In this document: positions 11,524 to 24,360 of the stretch, in pieces | Numbering within the stretch: the stretch's first letter is position 1 | How the letters are laid out: every line of letters begins with the position of its first letter | NCBI RefSeq assembly: GCF_012273895.1 | Contig: NC_052108.1 | Location: forward strand, 4,836,001-4,900,000 | Length of the DNA: 64,000 bases | From: Zerene cesonia | Taxonomy: Eukaryota > Arthropoda > Insecta > Lepidoptera > Pieridae | Direction: 5' to 3' | Translations under genes and position numbers: made by a program | Notes under the pieces: model-generated | The model's input: only the letters and a program-made list of their open reading frames with translations | The model's database searches: none | Told to the model about the DNA's origin: nothing

Positions 11524-13677
11524 TCTGAATTATTTAGGATCCAACAGACGGCGGGATTTTTATGTTAAATTGTATCAAAACGTTAATAAGTTATAATAAA
11601 AAACCTTTATCAATCGAAGAAATCCACTTCAAATACGGACTCTAGGAATAGACTACTCTAAATTTGTGACCAATAACCTTCGATCATTAATAAAAACTAG
11701 ATACACAATAAAAATGTCCTAGATCAAAGTCTGCCCAATCTGGGATTTGGGTAGACTTTTAGTTTTGTTGTGTTCGAACGGACGGAACCTCAACGTGTCA
11801 CGGTGCTAGGACATTAAAAAAGGATGTAATTTAATATTTTCGGAAGGTACTGAAGTGTGGCAACATATAATTGCTATTACTGTATTAAAAATACTGATAT
11901 TTCGGCAAAATATAATCGCAAAACTATTATTTTTGAATTGTCTAAATTTTGAACAAAGTACGGAATCCGAATAATTATTTAGAAAAATATTAGTCTTGGT
12001 TGTGAATGCACCTTCCATTCCCCGAGTATCGAGCTTGTAATGTTAATAGGAAAATTGAAAACATATATAGCGTTTTTGATTTTTCCTTATTATGCAAGCA
12101 AATGCTCAGTGCAAATATTCGTTTAGCAGTGAAATGTGTACAAATGTGATATTTATTTTCTAGAAAATAAAATTTAACTTAAAATTTTCCTTTAACTACA
12201 CTAATTAACGAGGAAAAGGACACCAACACCAAAACCAATAATAAGTAGTAAATTATGCTTGCTTTCCGCGCGCTTCGCCTACGTGGGTATAATCAAAAAC
12301 ACTCTCCTTATTTATCAATTACCGGAAAACTCAAGAATATTTGCGCAGCAAGCATCGTTTGACTTTCATTATGTATCACAGCCAGCATACTACCATTGCG
12401 AGTTGTGACCATCGTCTTACTTTTTGTCATTGCGGAATTAGACCTTTGAAGAACCGTTATACTGGTGCCAATAAAGAAATATTTTGCTTTCCGGTCTGTA
12501 AGGAAAGTGTAGTGGTTCCCAAAGTTATCTGAGCCTAGATCGTCAACATTTGAAATGTTATAATTTTTTACAAGTCTCTAGTAGGGATTGTATATTTTAA
12601 TAAACATTCCTGAATCACAAACATTTACAAACCCAAAATAACTTAATATAAAACAATAGAAAACCAGTAACAAATCGTGTCGCTGACATCCAATGACGCT
12701 TTTAGATCCCCTTGTGTTTAGGTCACGCCGAGCGGTACCTCGCCGTTGCTTGTTTGTTTACAAACGAAAAACAGGGCATATCTCTTCTTTCAAAATAGAA
12801 TGACTAAGAGAGGTTGGCAAAACAACTTGCGTCACTAGCGACGGCCGCGACAGTCCTTGCGCTCTCGACTGTCGACAACTTTATTGGAATTACAATGAAT
12901 CGTGATATTTCTAAAAATTTTAAACCAATGGTTATTTGTAGTGTGCCATTTTTTAAGATAAGACTGGCTTTCCAATGCGCCTTTTCCCGCAAAGTCAAGG
13001 AAGAGATCCAGTGGGATTTTTGGGATAAAAAGTTTTATGTTCTTTCTTGTGTCTCAAAGTAACTCTGTACTAAATTTCGGTTAAGTCATTCCTGAGAATA
13101 ATGCGTTCAAGCAAGCAAACAAATAAAAAAACAAAATCTTATAATATAACTTATACAACTAACAGAATGGCTAATTTGGATAACTGTAAATATATATGTG
13201 TTTATTATACGCATACATGCATTTATAACCAAATTGGAAAGCGACTGAATTACTTGAATAACAACGGCATGCGAGGAAATAGCAAATGGCCAATTCAATT
13301 GACATTGCGTCATTATCCTCGACATAACACGCTTAAGCGTCTTTTGTAAAGTAAAAAAGCTCATATTACATTTACTAAAACAGACCAACTGAAAAAAAAG
13401 CAAATAATGACTTTTCATAAACATAAAACGTCGATTAACGTGTGTTTATTACTATTTACCTTTTACTATTCTTAGAAATAGCGACAACAACAAAGTCAAT
13501 ATTTTATTCGCGGAATTCGCACATGGTGTAAGCTTTACAAGATCTATAACGAGTACTTAGAATCAAATAAGGATGTCTTAAACCGGCTATAGTGCAATTA
13601 CAATCTGATTTATTTATAGTCATGATTATCTTAGTCTATATTTAAACTGCAACCTACGATGGTAATAATGAAAGAAA

Positions 13678-14045
13678 TTCTATGAGGAGAGCTCGAGCGC
13701 TCGAGATTTTTGGGTATGACTTGAGTGCGTCAGAATGGTTCTATAGGTTATCACCCCCAGAAAGTATAAAATCCAAAATCAGGGGGAGTGCGCCGAGGAG
13801 AAGCCGTCAAATGGCATCGTCGGCAATGGAGCTGGTGGACCCACAGAAGATCGGAGCAAACTAGTTGCATGATACTGCGTTTCATTCAGTGAGTGGGGGA
13901 GATGCAGGCCCATGTCTTTTTCCTCACCCTTCCCAGTCCATTCATTAATTAGTCGTCAATTATTTCCTAATCCTTTACTCCTTCTAAGCGGACAATACAT
14001 ATGTAGTAGTAGCCCTACTTCTGCAAATGTTCATATCATGTTCGA
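13678..14045 (+). mobile_element. Composite SINE-like repeat
   Basis: It contains a 14-bp palindrome (CTCGAGCGCTCGAG) and a block ending 'GGACCCACAGAAGATCGGAG'. The following C/T-rich 'CCTCACCCTTCCCAG' segment parallels the element at 14305-14626. The layout (G-rich head, pyrimidine-rich middle, 'GCAAATGTTCAT' tail) is typical of abundant lepidopteran short repeats. The 60-aa reading frame inside it is therefore not treated as a gene. Boundaries are approximate. Confidence 0.45.
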
Positions 14046-14304
14046 ATGTTGTGTTATCTGACAATTATTTTTTTTTTTTTATATGTGCCGCTTTTGAGTA
14101 CTTCCATTGCACTGTATTTATCAAAAATTTTGAAAATTGACGCTTCGTGCATCGTTAAAAACATCTATATACAGTACCATCTTTTCTTACAATCGTCTAA
14201 TCTTGGTAGATTAGATGATATTATTGTGATTATTATGTTAAAGGTTTCCGCGACGCTTGAGCAAATACTTATTTTGTATAATGGCCTTATCGGTCGGTTT
14301 TGAT

Positions 14305-14626
14305 TTGGTTATGGTTAGAGCTAGTCATATCGGAGTGGAAGTCGAGCACGCTTCGGCAAGAATTGGGCAAGCTCGTACCGGGGAAGTACCACATCCCCAC
14401 AGAAAACCGGAGTAAAATAATAGCATGCTATTGTGTTTCGTACGGTGGTGTTTTTTTACCCTTCTCAGTCCTATCCTTTATGGCTTTCGTCAATTCTTTC
14501 TTAATCCCTTCCCAAGTTAAAGCCGGTTTGCAATTGACCTTACGCCTCTCCAAATGTTGATGGGCGGTGGTTGCACTTACCATCAGGCGAACCACCAGCT
14601 CCATTGCCGACTATGACATAAAAAAG
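14305..14626 (+). mobile_element. SINE-like retroelement
   Basis: The features in order are: 'AAGCTCGTACCGGGGAAGTA', 'CCCCACAGAAAACCGGAGTA', a pyrimidine-rich stretch, 'TTACCATCAGGCGAACCACC' and the terminal 'TATGACATAAAAAAG'. The 3' end matches the fragments at 2759 and, inverted, at 37153. I recognise this as an abundant lepidopteran short repeat, but I cannot name the family with certainty. The 86-aa reading frame within it is a by-product. Confidence 0.55.
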
Positions 14627-17600
14627 AAAGTGGTACTATATGGGTAGCTCAAACTGCAGTCTAAATCAATAACTGTGTAATTGGCTACTATAATTTCAAG
14701 TGAAATTTACAGTAAATTCACATCAAACCTAATAGATGTTATGGAATGTTATATAGGCTATACTTCAAGTTGTGATCGTGTCGTGTTAAAATAATTATAT
14801 CCCTTAATAATTTGTGTGCCTTTCATTCAATGCTACAAAGGTGTCCAACTCTGAGACATTTGAATAACCTACGTAATCAACACAAAAAATCATTGGAAAA
14901 CAGATACGTCATACGTTAAATTGAAAAGTGTGAAAAAATTCAAATGACTACATTTACGTAAACGTTAACAAAACACGGACTTACAATGTGATAATATAAC
15001 AACGCCTAGAATATAATCGCAAGTAATAATTACGCAATGAATAATAAATATGTCAAGTCATTAAAGGTTGAATATTGTCCACAACATATTGACAAACAAG
15101 AATGATAATAACCCTCCTTTTCTATCCTGCCACTGCAGTCTGTATTACAAATGTATGTGTACTTATTAAAAAAAAAGTGATAAGATTTTTAACATAATCG
15201 TTTGACGTATTATTATCACAAGGGTTATGGTATTTATATAACCTAAATATAAAATAAAGATGTATATTTGTGTGTCTTTAGATTGCGCAATCGAAATAAT
15301 TAAGAGAGAGCTTATACCCCAGCTGTTAAATTTCATACATTTTATAGGGCTAATATTGTTTATATTTTTTCATATGAAATTGGATTATGTTTCATATTAT
15401 GGTGAAAATTATGAAACGTGATGAAAAGCACACACCATACTAGAATAGTAACATTATCGTTATGTAATTTTATGACCATAGACATTCATTGATATTGGAT
15501 TTTATTGCCGCTGATAAAATTATAATAAAACGGTTATAATAGCCAGTAGAGGATAAAAACATGTTTATTAACAACATAAACAAATTATTTAAAGACACAT
15601 GCATCCCACAAGGAAAATTAACTTCCTCGTTATTGATTTAAATATACCTTAACAATTTCTTGTTTAGTAATACCACACAAATAAATGCTAAAAATATAAA
15701 AATATCACAAAAAGTGCGACGATAATTATAACTATGACGATAGTAGGTTGGCTATAAATAATTACAACCATGGCCTCAGAAAACATTATCCTATGGTCAA
15801 GTAAACTCATTACGCAATAATCACATGAGAAGTCAGAAGAATCTGAGCGTTGGCGGCGCCACGACAATATTTCATCGTTGCACGTGCCAACGGTGTGCGT
15901 CACTCCATTGCTACAATAATGTTCAATTCCAATAGCACAATACATTTACGTTATCGATTATTTCGCTTGCATCGTGTTTTTAAAAACATTATCTGATTCC
16001 ACTGAAACGATAACGGCGATTGCGGCTATCTAACGCCCATGTGTTTTGTACAATCGGTTTCGATATGAGGATGACATAAATAAGTGGAACTGGCGCCAAA
16101 GCTATCGGAGTGATTGGAAAACAATAATAATCTGTCAAAACAATGGCCGTAAGCTCCACGTACTTTGTACGTGCTAGAATAATCGTAACTTCAGCATAAC
16201 GATAAGCAAACCTACACAAGTATGAGTAAGAACATTGAATAACAGAAGATAGGGTACTGATAGAGCCAAGTTGCGAAAATGTTTTGGTAGGATAAGTGTC
16301 TCGAGTGATTGTCTTTAATATCATATCTTAGCGCAAAATCTTCATCTAACGAAAATCTTACAACGTTCTCTTCAAAAAAGTATTGGAAAATAAAAAAATA
16401 TATTCTGATATAGACCCAAATCTACTGTTAACATCGCTTTAAGGCTTGGTGGTAAATTGAACCTGGAATTTCTTTACAATCTAGGTCATGAGATGCACGT
16501 TTAAGATTGTCTAAACATGGGCGTCCTTTATTCATTAAAGCTTAGTTGAAAAGAAGGTCGCTATGATGCATACAGCACGAGATGACTCGAATGATTCATA
16601 TTGAACAAATAGGCATGATTGAGTAGAGTGCTAATTTCGCCTTACACTTTTCATAACATTCTGTCTTTTTATTGTATCAGCGAAATAATTTGTGAATTTT
16701 ATAACACGACTATAAAAATAGATTATAGAAAATTCTATTCATTGCCGCACGCCATTTTCGCATATATGTCTATAAAAACGGCGCAATCGTGCTGCAAATT
16801 GACCCAGACTGACGACCTTATGCGCAACAACCTTCAGTATTAGCGGAACCCGGCATTTAATTACAGCAATATGCTTATATAACGCAGTGCCCGCCCGCCT
16901 ACAAGACGCCCCTGTGGCCCCACTACCGCCCACAGTGCAGCTGCACTGCACCACGACCTATGCCCTTTTCGACGCCTCTACGATCCACAAACCCTATAAC
17001 ACTAGTATTTTTAGTATAAGATGCAACTGAATAAAAAGGGCATGCAAATCAAATACCGTCTTACCAACTACATGTTAACTATTACTATACATAAACATTA
17101 ATCCATTGTCTTTATTTACTGTCTAACATAAACCCAAAAAGAATAGAAAATTGTGTTTGCATTTTGATTATCCCAAACATTTCAGCAAAACAGCTGCATA
17201 TTTTTTAATATAATAACAACAGAAAAAAACCGGTCGGCTATGGATATGTGAATAATTTTGTTTTTCTTTTCAAGCAGAATATCATATTATATCATATTGT
17301 ATTTTTTTTTCAGCAAATTACTATACAATAACAGATTTAAAACTAATATCAATACAGTTAATTTGTTCAACAATAAATGTACATTTGTTACTTGCAAAAT
17401 ATTATGCAAAACTGTATTTAGATACTGCGCAATTTTCAATAGAACGTCACGAGGCTGCTTCGTGAACCTTGACCAGTTAGCCGATATAAGGATTCATTTT
17501 CTGTTTTTGTGACGCTATTGCTGTACATATATACAACAATTCATAACAATTACACAATAATATTCAAGGAAAAGCGATATTTTTATATTACATAACTAAA

Positions 17601-17990
17601 GTGTACTATGAGAATTTCATGATCTATATGATAATAAACTATTTCAACGCTTTAATGAAATCGTATCATAAGGCACTTCGTAGATACTTTATATACCGTC
17701 AGAACAAACTATTTTACGCACGCTGTTACGTACGTTACGATTTTATTAGTAAATCGCTTTATTGTTAACAACAGCGTTACGTAAGGATATAGAATACTTA
17801 GATTTAATAGTACATAGATCAAGCTGTATACGTTGTTCTTGCAAGAAACCACCAACAACCGAAAGTTTAAGGGGATAATGTATTTATTTTATTTGAACGC
17901 AAGAAAATCCTCATCGTAGTTTCCTATAGAAAAATGATTTTCAAACAGTAAGGGTAATTTGCATACGCACACGGTTATTTACTGCAGAAT
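14627..17990. other. Non-coding stretch without a recognised gene
   Basis: AT-rich. The longest frame is a minus-strand ATG ORF at 15989-16324 (111 codons). It has several hydrophobic runs but no recognisable family and no supporting splice or codon pattern, so I do not call it. Nothing else stands out. Confidence 0.5.
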
Positions 17991-17994
17991 GCAA

Positions 17995-18300
17995 ACTAGA
18001 GCTGGGTGGGGTGGGGTGAATGCGGCGACAGGGGTGGTTGGGTGTACTATTGACGCGACAACGCTACGTCATTTACGGCGCCACGTGGGCGATCAATAGT
18101 GACGTCGCCGAGCCCCGCCAACGCTGCGGGACGGAGGGAGCCGCTGCGCGCGCACTGCCCGCCGACCTAGTTACGATTACGTTTCGACGTTTCACGTAGC
18201 TTCTACGTAACACAATCGAAGTGCTACCCAAGAGGTCTAGGGACATTGGAACAGACGCATGCGCTTGACGACTATTTACCAGACGACATTCTGCAACGCG
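17995..18300. promoter_or_regulatory. GC-rich promoter-like patch next to gap
   Basis: In an otherwise AT-rich region, this stretch is CpG- and G-rich. It holds several G-runs at 18004-18042, an E-box CACGTG at 18082-18087, and a CRE-like TGACGTC at 18100-18106. A promoter or first exon of a gene lying in or beyond the gap is possible. No TATA box or open reading frame with an ATG fixes the direction. Confidence 0.3.
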
Positions 18301-18337
18301 TCCTATATGTAATATCCATTCATTGCACCGCATTGCA

Positions 18338-19337
18338 NNNNNNNNNNNNNNNNNNNNNNNNNNNNNNNNNNNNNNNNNNNNNNNNNNNNNNNNNNNNNNN
18401 NNNNNNNNNNNNNNNNNNNNNNNNNNNNNNNNNNNNNNNNNNNNNNNNNNNNNNNNNNNNNNNNNNNNNNNNNNNNNNNNNNNNNNNNNNNNNNNNNNNN
18501 NNNNNNNNNNNNNNNNNNNNNNNNNNNNNNNNNNNNNNNNNNNNNNNNNNNNNNNNNNNNNNNNNNNNNNNNNNNNNNNNNNNNNNNNNNNNNNNNNNNN
18601 NNNNNNNNNNNNNNNNNNNNNNNNNNNNNNNNNNNNNNNNNNNNNNNNNNNNNNNNNNNNNNNNNNNNNNNNNNNNNNNNNNNNNNNNNNNNNNNNNNNN
18701 NNNNNNNNNNNNNNNNNNNNNNNNNNNNNNNNNNNNNNNNNNNNNNNNNNNNNNNNNNNNNNNNNNNNNNNNNNNNNNNNNNNNNNNNNNNNNNNNNNNN
18801 NNNNNNNNNNNNNNNNNNNNNNNNNNNNNNNNNNNNNNNNNNNNNNNNNNNNNNNNNNNNNNNNNNNNNNNNNNNNNNNNNNNNNNNNNNNNNNNNNNNN
18901 NNNNNNNNNNNNNNNNNNNNNNNNNNNNNNNNNNNNNNNNNNNNNNNNNNNNNNNNNNNNNNNNNNNNNNNNNNNNNNNNNNNNNNNNNNNNNNNNNNNN
19001 NNNNNNNNNNNNNNNNNNNNNNNNNNNNNNNNNNNNNNNNNNNNNNNNNNNNNNNNNNNNNNNNNNNNNNNNNNNNNNNNNNNNNNNNNNNNNNNNNNNN
19101 NNNNNNNNNNNNNNNNNNNNNNNNNNNNNNNNNNNNNNNNNNNNNNNNNNNNNNNNNNNNNNNNNNNNNNNNNNNNNNNNNNNNNNNNNNNNNNNNNNNN
19201 NNNNNNNNNNNNNNNNNNNNNNNNNNNNNNNNNNNNNNNNNNNNNNNNNNNNNNNNNNNNNNNNNNNNNNNNNNNNNNNNNNNNNNNNNNNNNNNNNNNN
19301 NNNNNNNNNNNNNNNNNNNNNNNNNNNNNNNNNNNNN
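18338..19337. other. Assembly gap (1000 N)
   Basis: Exactly 1000 unknown bases, the size usually given to gaps of unknown length. Reading frames drawn across it are meaningless. Confidence 0.99.
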
Positions 19338-19448
19338 ATTCTTACTTACTTGTGAATAATTACTGATATTCTGTATTTAATGGAACTAAGTAATTTTCTT
19401 TTCAGTATTAAACCATTGCTAAGTTACTAGTGAACTGAGTTAAGAAGT

Positions 19449-19454
19449 TTTATT
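19449..19454 (-). terminator. Poly(A) signal of mRpS34
   Basis: AATAAA on the minus strand, about 73 bp past the mRpS34 stop codon, is the first canonical polyadenylation hexamer downstream of that gene. Confidence 0.5.
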
Positions 19455-19526
19455 AAATGTACCATTGTAAATTCAGCAATATATTTAATGAATTATTTGT
19501 ATACAAGTGCCAATATGGACAACTGT

Positions 19527-20263
19527 TCACACATTCATCTTCATTTGATTATGTGAGAAACCATGCTTAGCATAAATGAAATCTCTAGACGAATAGAGGG
19601 TGCACTGTTTACACATATGAGTCATTGGTTCATTATTTGCCTTGATAGTGATTGTGTTAATGCACCTAAACCCTAAACTCACAAGAAATTCAATGCAACA
19701 AATTCTAAAGTAATAATTGATATCCGTGAATGTTAGCAATAAATATAGAGTTAAATACCTCTAATCCCTTCTTCTCATGATCTCTGACAATAAATCTTTT
19801 CATTAAAGGTGGCATTTCAATACTATTGGGCAGAATAACATCAGGAAAGTTGTGCTCACTACTAGTTAACTCCAAGAATTTGCTCTCATCATCCTTAGTG
19901 ACAAGTTGATAGTCAGGTTTATATGATGTACGATAGATTTCTGTTATCTGTGGCAACTTCCTACCTCTAAATGTTTTTTCGACCCAAACACGAACTCGAC
20001 GACGTTCCTGGAACATTCAATTTGTAATTCATAATCTAACCTTAATTTACGTTGAATATATTGTTATTAGAACCACTTACTTCATCAGGACATGTTTCTA
20101 CTTTAACAATTTTCATAAAAGTCGGCTCAGGATAACGTTGAAACATTTGACGCACTATCAGTCTTCCCACACCAAAATTTTTAAGACTTCCTACTATTTC
20201 CCACAAAGTCTTGCCTTTAAAATCAGTTGTGCGTCCAACATATTTAATAACCTTCGTCGTCAT
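19527..20263 (-). CDS. mRpS34: Mitochondrial ribosomal protein S34 (mS34), three exons
   Basis: A 181-residue protein of the mitochondrial small ribosomal subunit, a metazoan-specific component with no bacterial counterpart. The exons are 20081-20263, 19759-20007 and 19527-19640, with introns of 73 and 118 bp. All junctions are GT/AG and in phase 0: donors GTAAGT and GTATTT, acceptors TTCCAG and TATCAAG. The N-terminal block 'YVGRTTDFKGKTLWEI' and the following 'KNFGVGRLIVRQMFQRYPEP' are strongly like insect mRpS34. The middle exon carries 'RRRVRVWVEKTFRGRKLP' and 'MPPLMKRFIVRDHEKKGLE'. The ATG at 20261-20263 is the only sensible start, since its product matches the conserved N terminus. The short last exon reads 'NNEPMTHMCKQC...' and ends at 19527-19529; it is the least conserved part. 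The length is typical for the insect protein (human is about 218). Confidence 0.93.
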
Positions 20264-20787
20264 TGCACTAAAATAATAGATATATATTACTTGAATTTTT
20301 TAATTAAACCTGTTATGTTCGTGCTAAGTGAAATTAAGTTTACTAATAAAAACTTAATAATAACAAATTGCAAAATACAAGACCACTTCGATTGTCCTTT
20401 CACTATTGGTCGATGACACCGATGGACGATGATTGATGAACGATGACATTTAGAGATCGTGATTCGTGCCACAAAAGGAGTCCGCCGTCCGGCCTGTAGA
20501 TTATGCACTATGGCGCGTGATATAAAACATGGCTGCGCCTAAAATAATGTTACCAGTATTATGAAAGTATAAGTCCCGCAGCCTCAGCGTGTACAGTAAA
20601 AGCTAGCGATAGTTTGTTCGAAATAGCAATATAACTTGGCTTAAAGGTCTCGTAACAAAGCCATTAAATCTTTTAAATCAAAAGCATAAATTGCCTCAAA
20701 CTTTGGTCGGTTCTTATAAAAAAGTAAAATAAGACTTATTCATGTTATTCGATTTAATTTTCATTACACGCTTAAGATTATAATATA
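20264..20787. promoter_or_regulatory. Upstream region of mRpS34
   Basis: This is the 5' flank and probable leader of mRpS34. It is AT-rich next to the start codon. A more GC-balanced block at about 20395-20530 carries repeated 'GATGA'-type direct motifs. No TATA box is visible at a convincing distance; a minus-strand frame here (20287-20508) has no recognisable product. Confidence 0.3.
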
Positions 20788-20987
20788 CTAGCTGCGCCCC
20801 GCGATTTCACCCTCGTAAATCCGTATCCCGTAGGAATATTGGGATAAAAAGTTGCCTATATGTTATTCCAGTTGTCCAACTGTCTACGTACCAAATATCA
20901 TTGCAATCGGTTCGACAGTTTTTGCATGAAAGAGCAACAAACGCACACACATCCTTACAAACTTTCGCGTTTATAATATTAGTAGGA
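20788..20987 (-). mobile_element. Helitron-like non-autonomous element, inverted
   Basis: The reverse complement runs from TCCTACTAATATTATAAACG to GCAGCTAG. It is the same roughly 200-bp family as 6434 and 8867, nearly full length, in minus orientation upstream of mRpS34. The reading frame across it is not a gene. Confidence 0.75.
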
Positions 20988-21104
20988 TATATTCCATAAG
21001 GTTTCATACCCTGTTGTTATCTTGTATCGATGAAAATAACGTGTCACGATAGCTTATGTGGCATCATTGCTATACGCCTATGCTAGGCTACAAAGAGGAG
21101 AGAG

Positions 21105-21158
21105 TTTATCTGTAACGTTTTTGTTGTTGGCCTACACAACAAAAACGTTACAGATAAA
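21105..21158. repeat. Hairpin with 23-bp perfect arms
   Basis: The arm at 21105-21127 (starting TTTATCTGTAACG) is exactly complementary to 21136-21158, around the 8-bp loop TGGCCTAC. Perfect pairing over 23 bp with a tiny loop suggests recent origin, or strand-switch repair. No protein-coding context. Confidence 0.8.
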
Positions 21159-24100
21159 AAAAAACATGCTATGTTCTGCTCACTCATATATATTGCATTT
21201 CGATAAACTCGCGTAAAAAAATAAACATCCTAACGTGTTGCGTTAGGATGTATATTTTTTCACACAATTAAGCAGATTTCTATAACCCTTCTCACTTCTA
21301 TTTTCCAAAAGTCGGTGGTCATTTAAATACTGACAATATTATATTGACTGATTCTTGACATTTTTTTTAGAGTTGTTTCGTAGAGCGAACTCTACCATCA
21401 ACGTGGACTTCTTCCATGGCGTTTATGTATCAACAGATAACATCACAACTGACAACAATCAATTATCATTATTGTCAATGTCAAGAATGGCGCGAAAAGA
21501 TGAAAAAAATGTAATTCGTTTTTAAATGTACATAGTACGTTTAACTCTATATTCTATAATATAAATACATAAAGACAAACTACGATACGATAAAAGCTTT
21601 TGAAAAATTTTCCACGTTTAATTCGTAATTATTATACATTCTGTGTCTTAGTCACCAAAAACATTAAGACATCCTATAGGACACGTGTATGATATGACTT
21701 TTAAGTTTACAAACCACAAAGATGTGTAATTAAAACAGATACCAATTGCCATTCAATAAATAATTCCAATTCATCTGGATATGTACAATTGTTCATATCA
21801 GCCGGTTAGGCTTCTCAGGTAAGATCTATCATTTGCTGTCCTCATACAAAAGAAATTTGATAGTTGATAGTTTAATACTTTGCTTAGCCATGAAGAAATA
21901 CCGATTACATTTTCTAAAATATTTTTATTACAAGAGCATCAATAATTTTGCAACTAATAAATTCTATTTATAATTTTTTAATAATTTTGACCTTCAATCA
22001 TCAATAGGTAAAAGTTTCATATTTTTTTTATTTGGCTTAACCTAAAATCCTCCATACAATATCATTTATGCTATAGCCTTAAGGATATTGTATAATAATC
22101 CTAATTACCAAGCTTTTTTTGTATTATAGTCAGCAAAAGAGTTTGTGGGTCGGCTCTTAATAAGTGCTATCAATGCCCATGAACATTAGACTTAAGGCTA
22201 TTGGCAGGCCTTACGCCTCTGCAAGTGGATGGCTGCCATTGTAAGGTACGAAACAAGTATGATCATTGATAATTTTATCATTGATCATGCAAATGCTGTA
22301 AAAAATACTATGTATACTATAATCTCCAAACAACATTCAAAGCAGTACTAAAAATACAATTGATTGAAGGTGTATGTATGTAGGTGTATGTTTGAATGTA
22401 CTAAACTCGCTTGTCTCTATCTCTACTCCTCTTTGAACTTTCTTACACCTTCTATTATAGTAAAAGAATATTTATGGTAAATAATCCCTTGTGAAACATA
22501 AATATTCTCTGTCAGTTCTGGATTAGACAAGTGGAGCGGTAGCTCTTGGCGCCAGATTGTTAGGAGAGTCAAAATACAAGATACTTTATGTTCATCTTTA
22601 ATTTTTTTTAATTAAATCGAACCGTTTTAATTAAATCAAATTCGTTTTTGGGAACCTTACAGAAGAAAGTTGTAGAAACAGGAAAATTATTAATATTAAA
22701 AACACAGTAGTTACTTCCATTGTTTAAGGTATCCTGATGAACAAAGAAACGTCGTGTATACAAATAGAAAATAGGGAAGTGAAATAAAAAATAATCTGTT
22801 TTTTTGTCCGACTGCGACAGGAGGGTTATGTTTTTCGAGTGTATGTATGTATATTTTTTTGTCTTGTTATGTTTTTAACTAAAAAGATTAATTAGCGGGT
22901 TTTTTGTGTTTATTATAATAATTCTTGTTGATTGAAATCACTAAATGCTACTACTGATTAATATATATTTGATGAATTGCTGGATCATAGAGATGGGCGC
23001 TATTAGAACTTTTTACTCTACTCTTTAAATCAGCTATGGCCAGCTGACTGCATTTCAAATGTACATTAGATGTAAAATATTTTTATATCTATTTACAATA
23101 TTTTTATAGGTTTGGCTTTGTCCTTGTTTGGCTATTCTAAATTGCTGAAATCAAAAAAAAAACCGTTTTATTATAGGAAAACTAATTGAAAAGGGAGACA
23201 AAAAGACATTATATTTTAAAAATCAACTTTAATTCACTTTCATGTTCTGTTACTTGGAATTTATGCAATAATACAAATTTCACTAGAATAGTTAACAGCA
23301 ATTAGGTTTTAAATGCAGCTTTATTAGTTACAATATCATGGAAAAATTGAATTTTGTCAACAATCATTGGGTTATTGAAGATTCAATGAGTGTCTAAGAT
23401 AATATTTCAAGATCTGATTGGATCTCATCCAAATTGTAATTTTCTAATTTGGCCCAGGCAAGCTTAGGCATGTTTTAAAAAAGTAATAATCAAAATCACC
23501 AAGGCCATGACATTGAATATATCCAATTCTTATTACATTAAAATTAAATCCAAATTACAAAGTAATCCACCATTACATAATTCTATAATTAAATTTATTA
23601 ATTATTATTGGAAATCATAAAATCATATTACATCCTTCAACATGGTTTTAATGCCGTGATGGCTTTATCAGTATACTATGCAAAACAGGATTATAGTGCA
23701 AAATATGCATGAAATGCATGTCAAGACCAGCACTGGTGCTCTCAACAATATAATAATTGGAGAGCAGGCAAAACTAGACAAAAGCAGAGACCTGAGTGTT
23801 ATAATTTCTAATGCTATTCAGTCTCATATCCTTTGCCCAGTTGAATTATTACTAAGAAGCTATCCTTCATTCTTTTGGTCGATTCCTTTTTACAGGTACC
23901 GCCAATTACCATCAATAACTTAAAGCTAATCAGAACAGTTGTCGTTGCTAGTATACACAACTATTAATATAGAAATCAACCAATTTCCTACAGTTACTAT
24001 TTTACTGTACAACAGTCACATTCCGTTGGCAAATAATTAAATAAATAAATAATTATTAATTTAGCTACGAATTGCCTAGTTACCAACTGGAATGGGCTTA

Positions 24101-24360
24101 GTGAACACGCGGGTGGCGAATAACAAGTCCATTCTTACACGAGGCCTCAATTATGGCCCATACATTATATATTAAATCTAAAAAATTGCGATAATAATTT
24201 ACGACAAATATTTACAGATCACCACTGATATCATATTTAAATAAGGAACCTAAGATAAATAATTTCGATAAATTTATGATAGTCAGGATTTCTAATAGGA
24301 ATCAGTCATTCAGCTTCGACACTCAAGGGTGTTTGCAAGTCATCTTCTCTTGTCCTCCTC
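21159..24360. other. Intergenic stretch between mRpS34 and Pdk1
   Basis: AT-rich with no recognised gene. Contents: a small hairpin (21225-21251), a repeat-like block at 22795-22855 ('CCGACTGCGACAGGAGGG' followed by TATG repeats), and probable far 3' UTR or intergenic sequence of Pdk1 towards the right end. The plus-strand frame at 23678-23923 shows no family resemblance. Confidence 0.5.
21225..21251. repeat. Small hairpin, 11-bp perfect arms
   Basis: ACATCCTAACG at 21225-21235 pairs with CGTTAGGATGT at 21241-21251 around TGTTG. It lies only 66 bp from the 23-bp hairpin, giving two perfect hairpins in tandem. Confidence 0.6.

Larger units (their letters stand above)
9892..13677. other. Non-coding stretch without a recognised gene
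   Basis: AT-rich sequence with frequent stops in all frames. Items seen: a possible broken ORF on the minus strand (10578-10820) and a small inverted repeat (11490-11523). A GC-richer patch at about 12690-12870 is open on both strands, but neither reading resembles a known protein. Confidence 0.5.

Noticed and set aside
12804..13062. Open frames on both strands in a GC-richer patch
   Set aside because: The plus frame starts at TTG and neither product resembles a protein; may be an unclassified repeat.
13107..13424. 105-codon minus-strand frame
   Set aside because: Overlaps an equally open plus-strand frame in low-complexity AT-rich sequence; no family resemblance.
15989..16324. 111-codon minus-strand ATG frame
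   Set aside because: No recognisable family, no splice context, no compositional difference from flanks; a chance frame of this length is plausible over 64 kb.
18246..19366. Long plus-strand frames of about 350 codons
   Set aside because: They consist almost wholly of N; only a few real codons lie at the ends.
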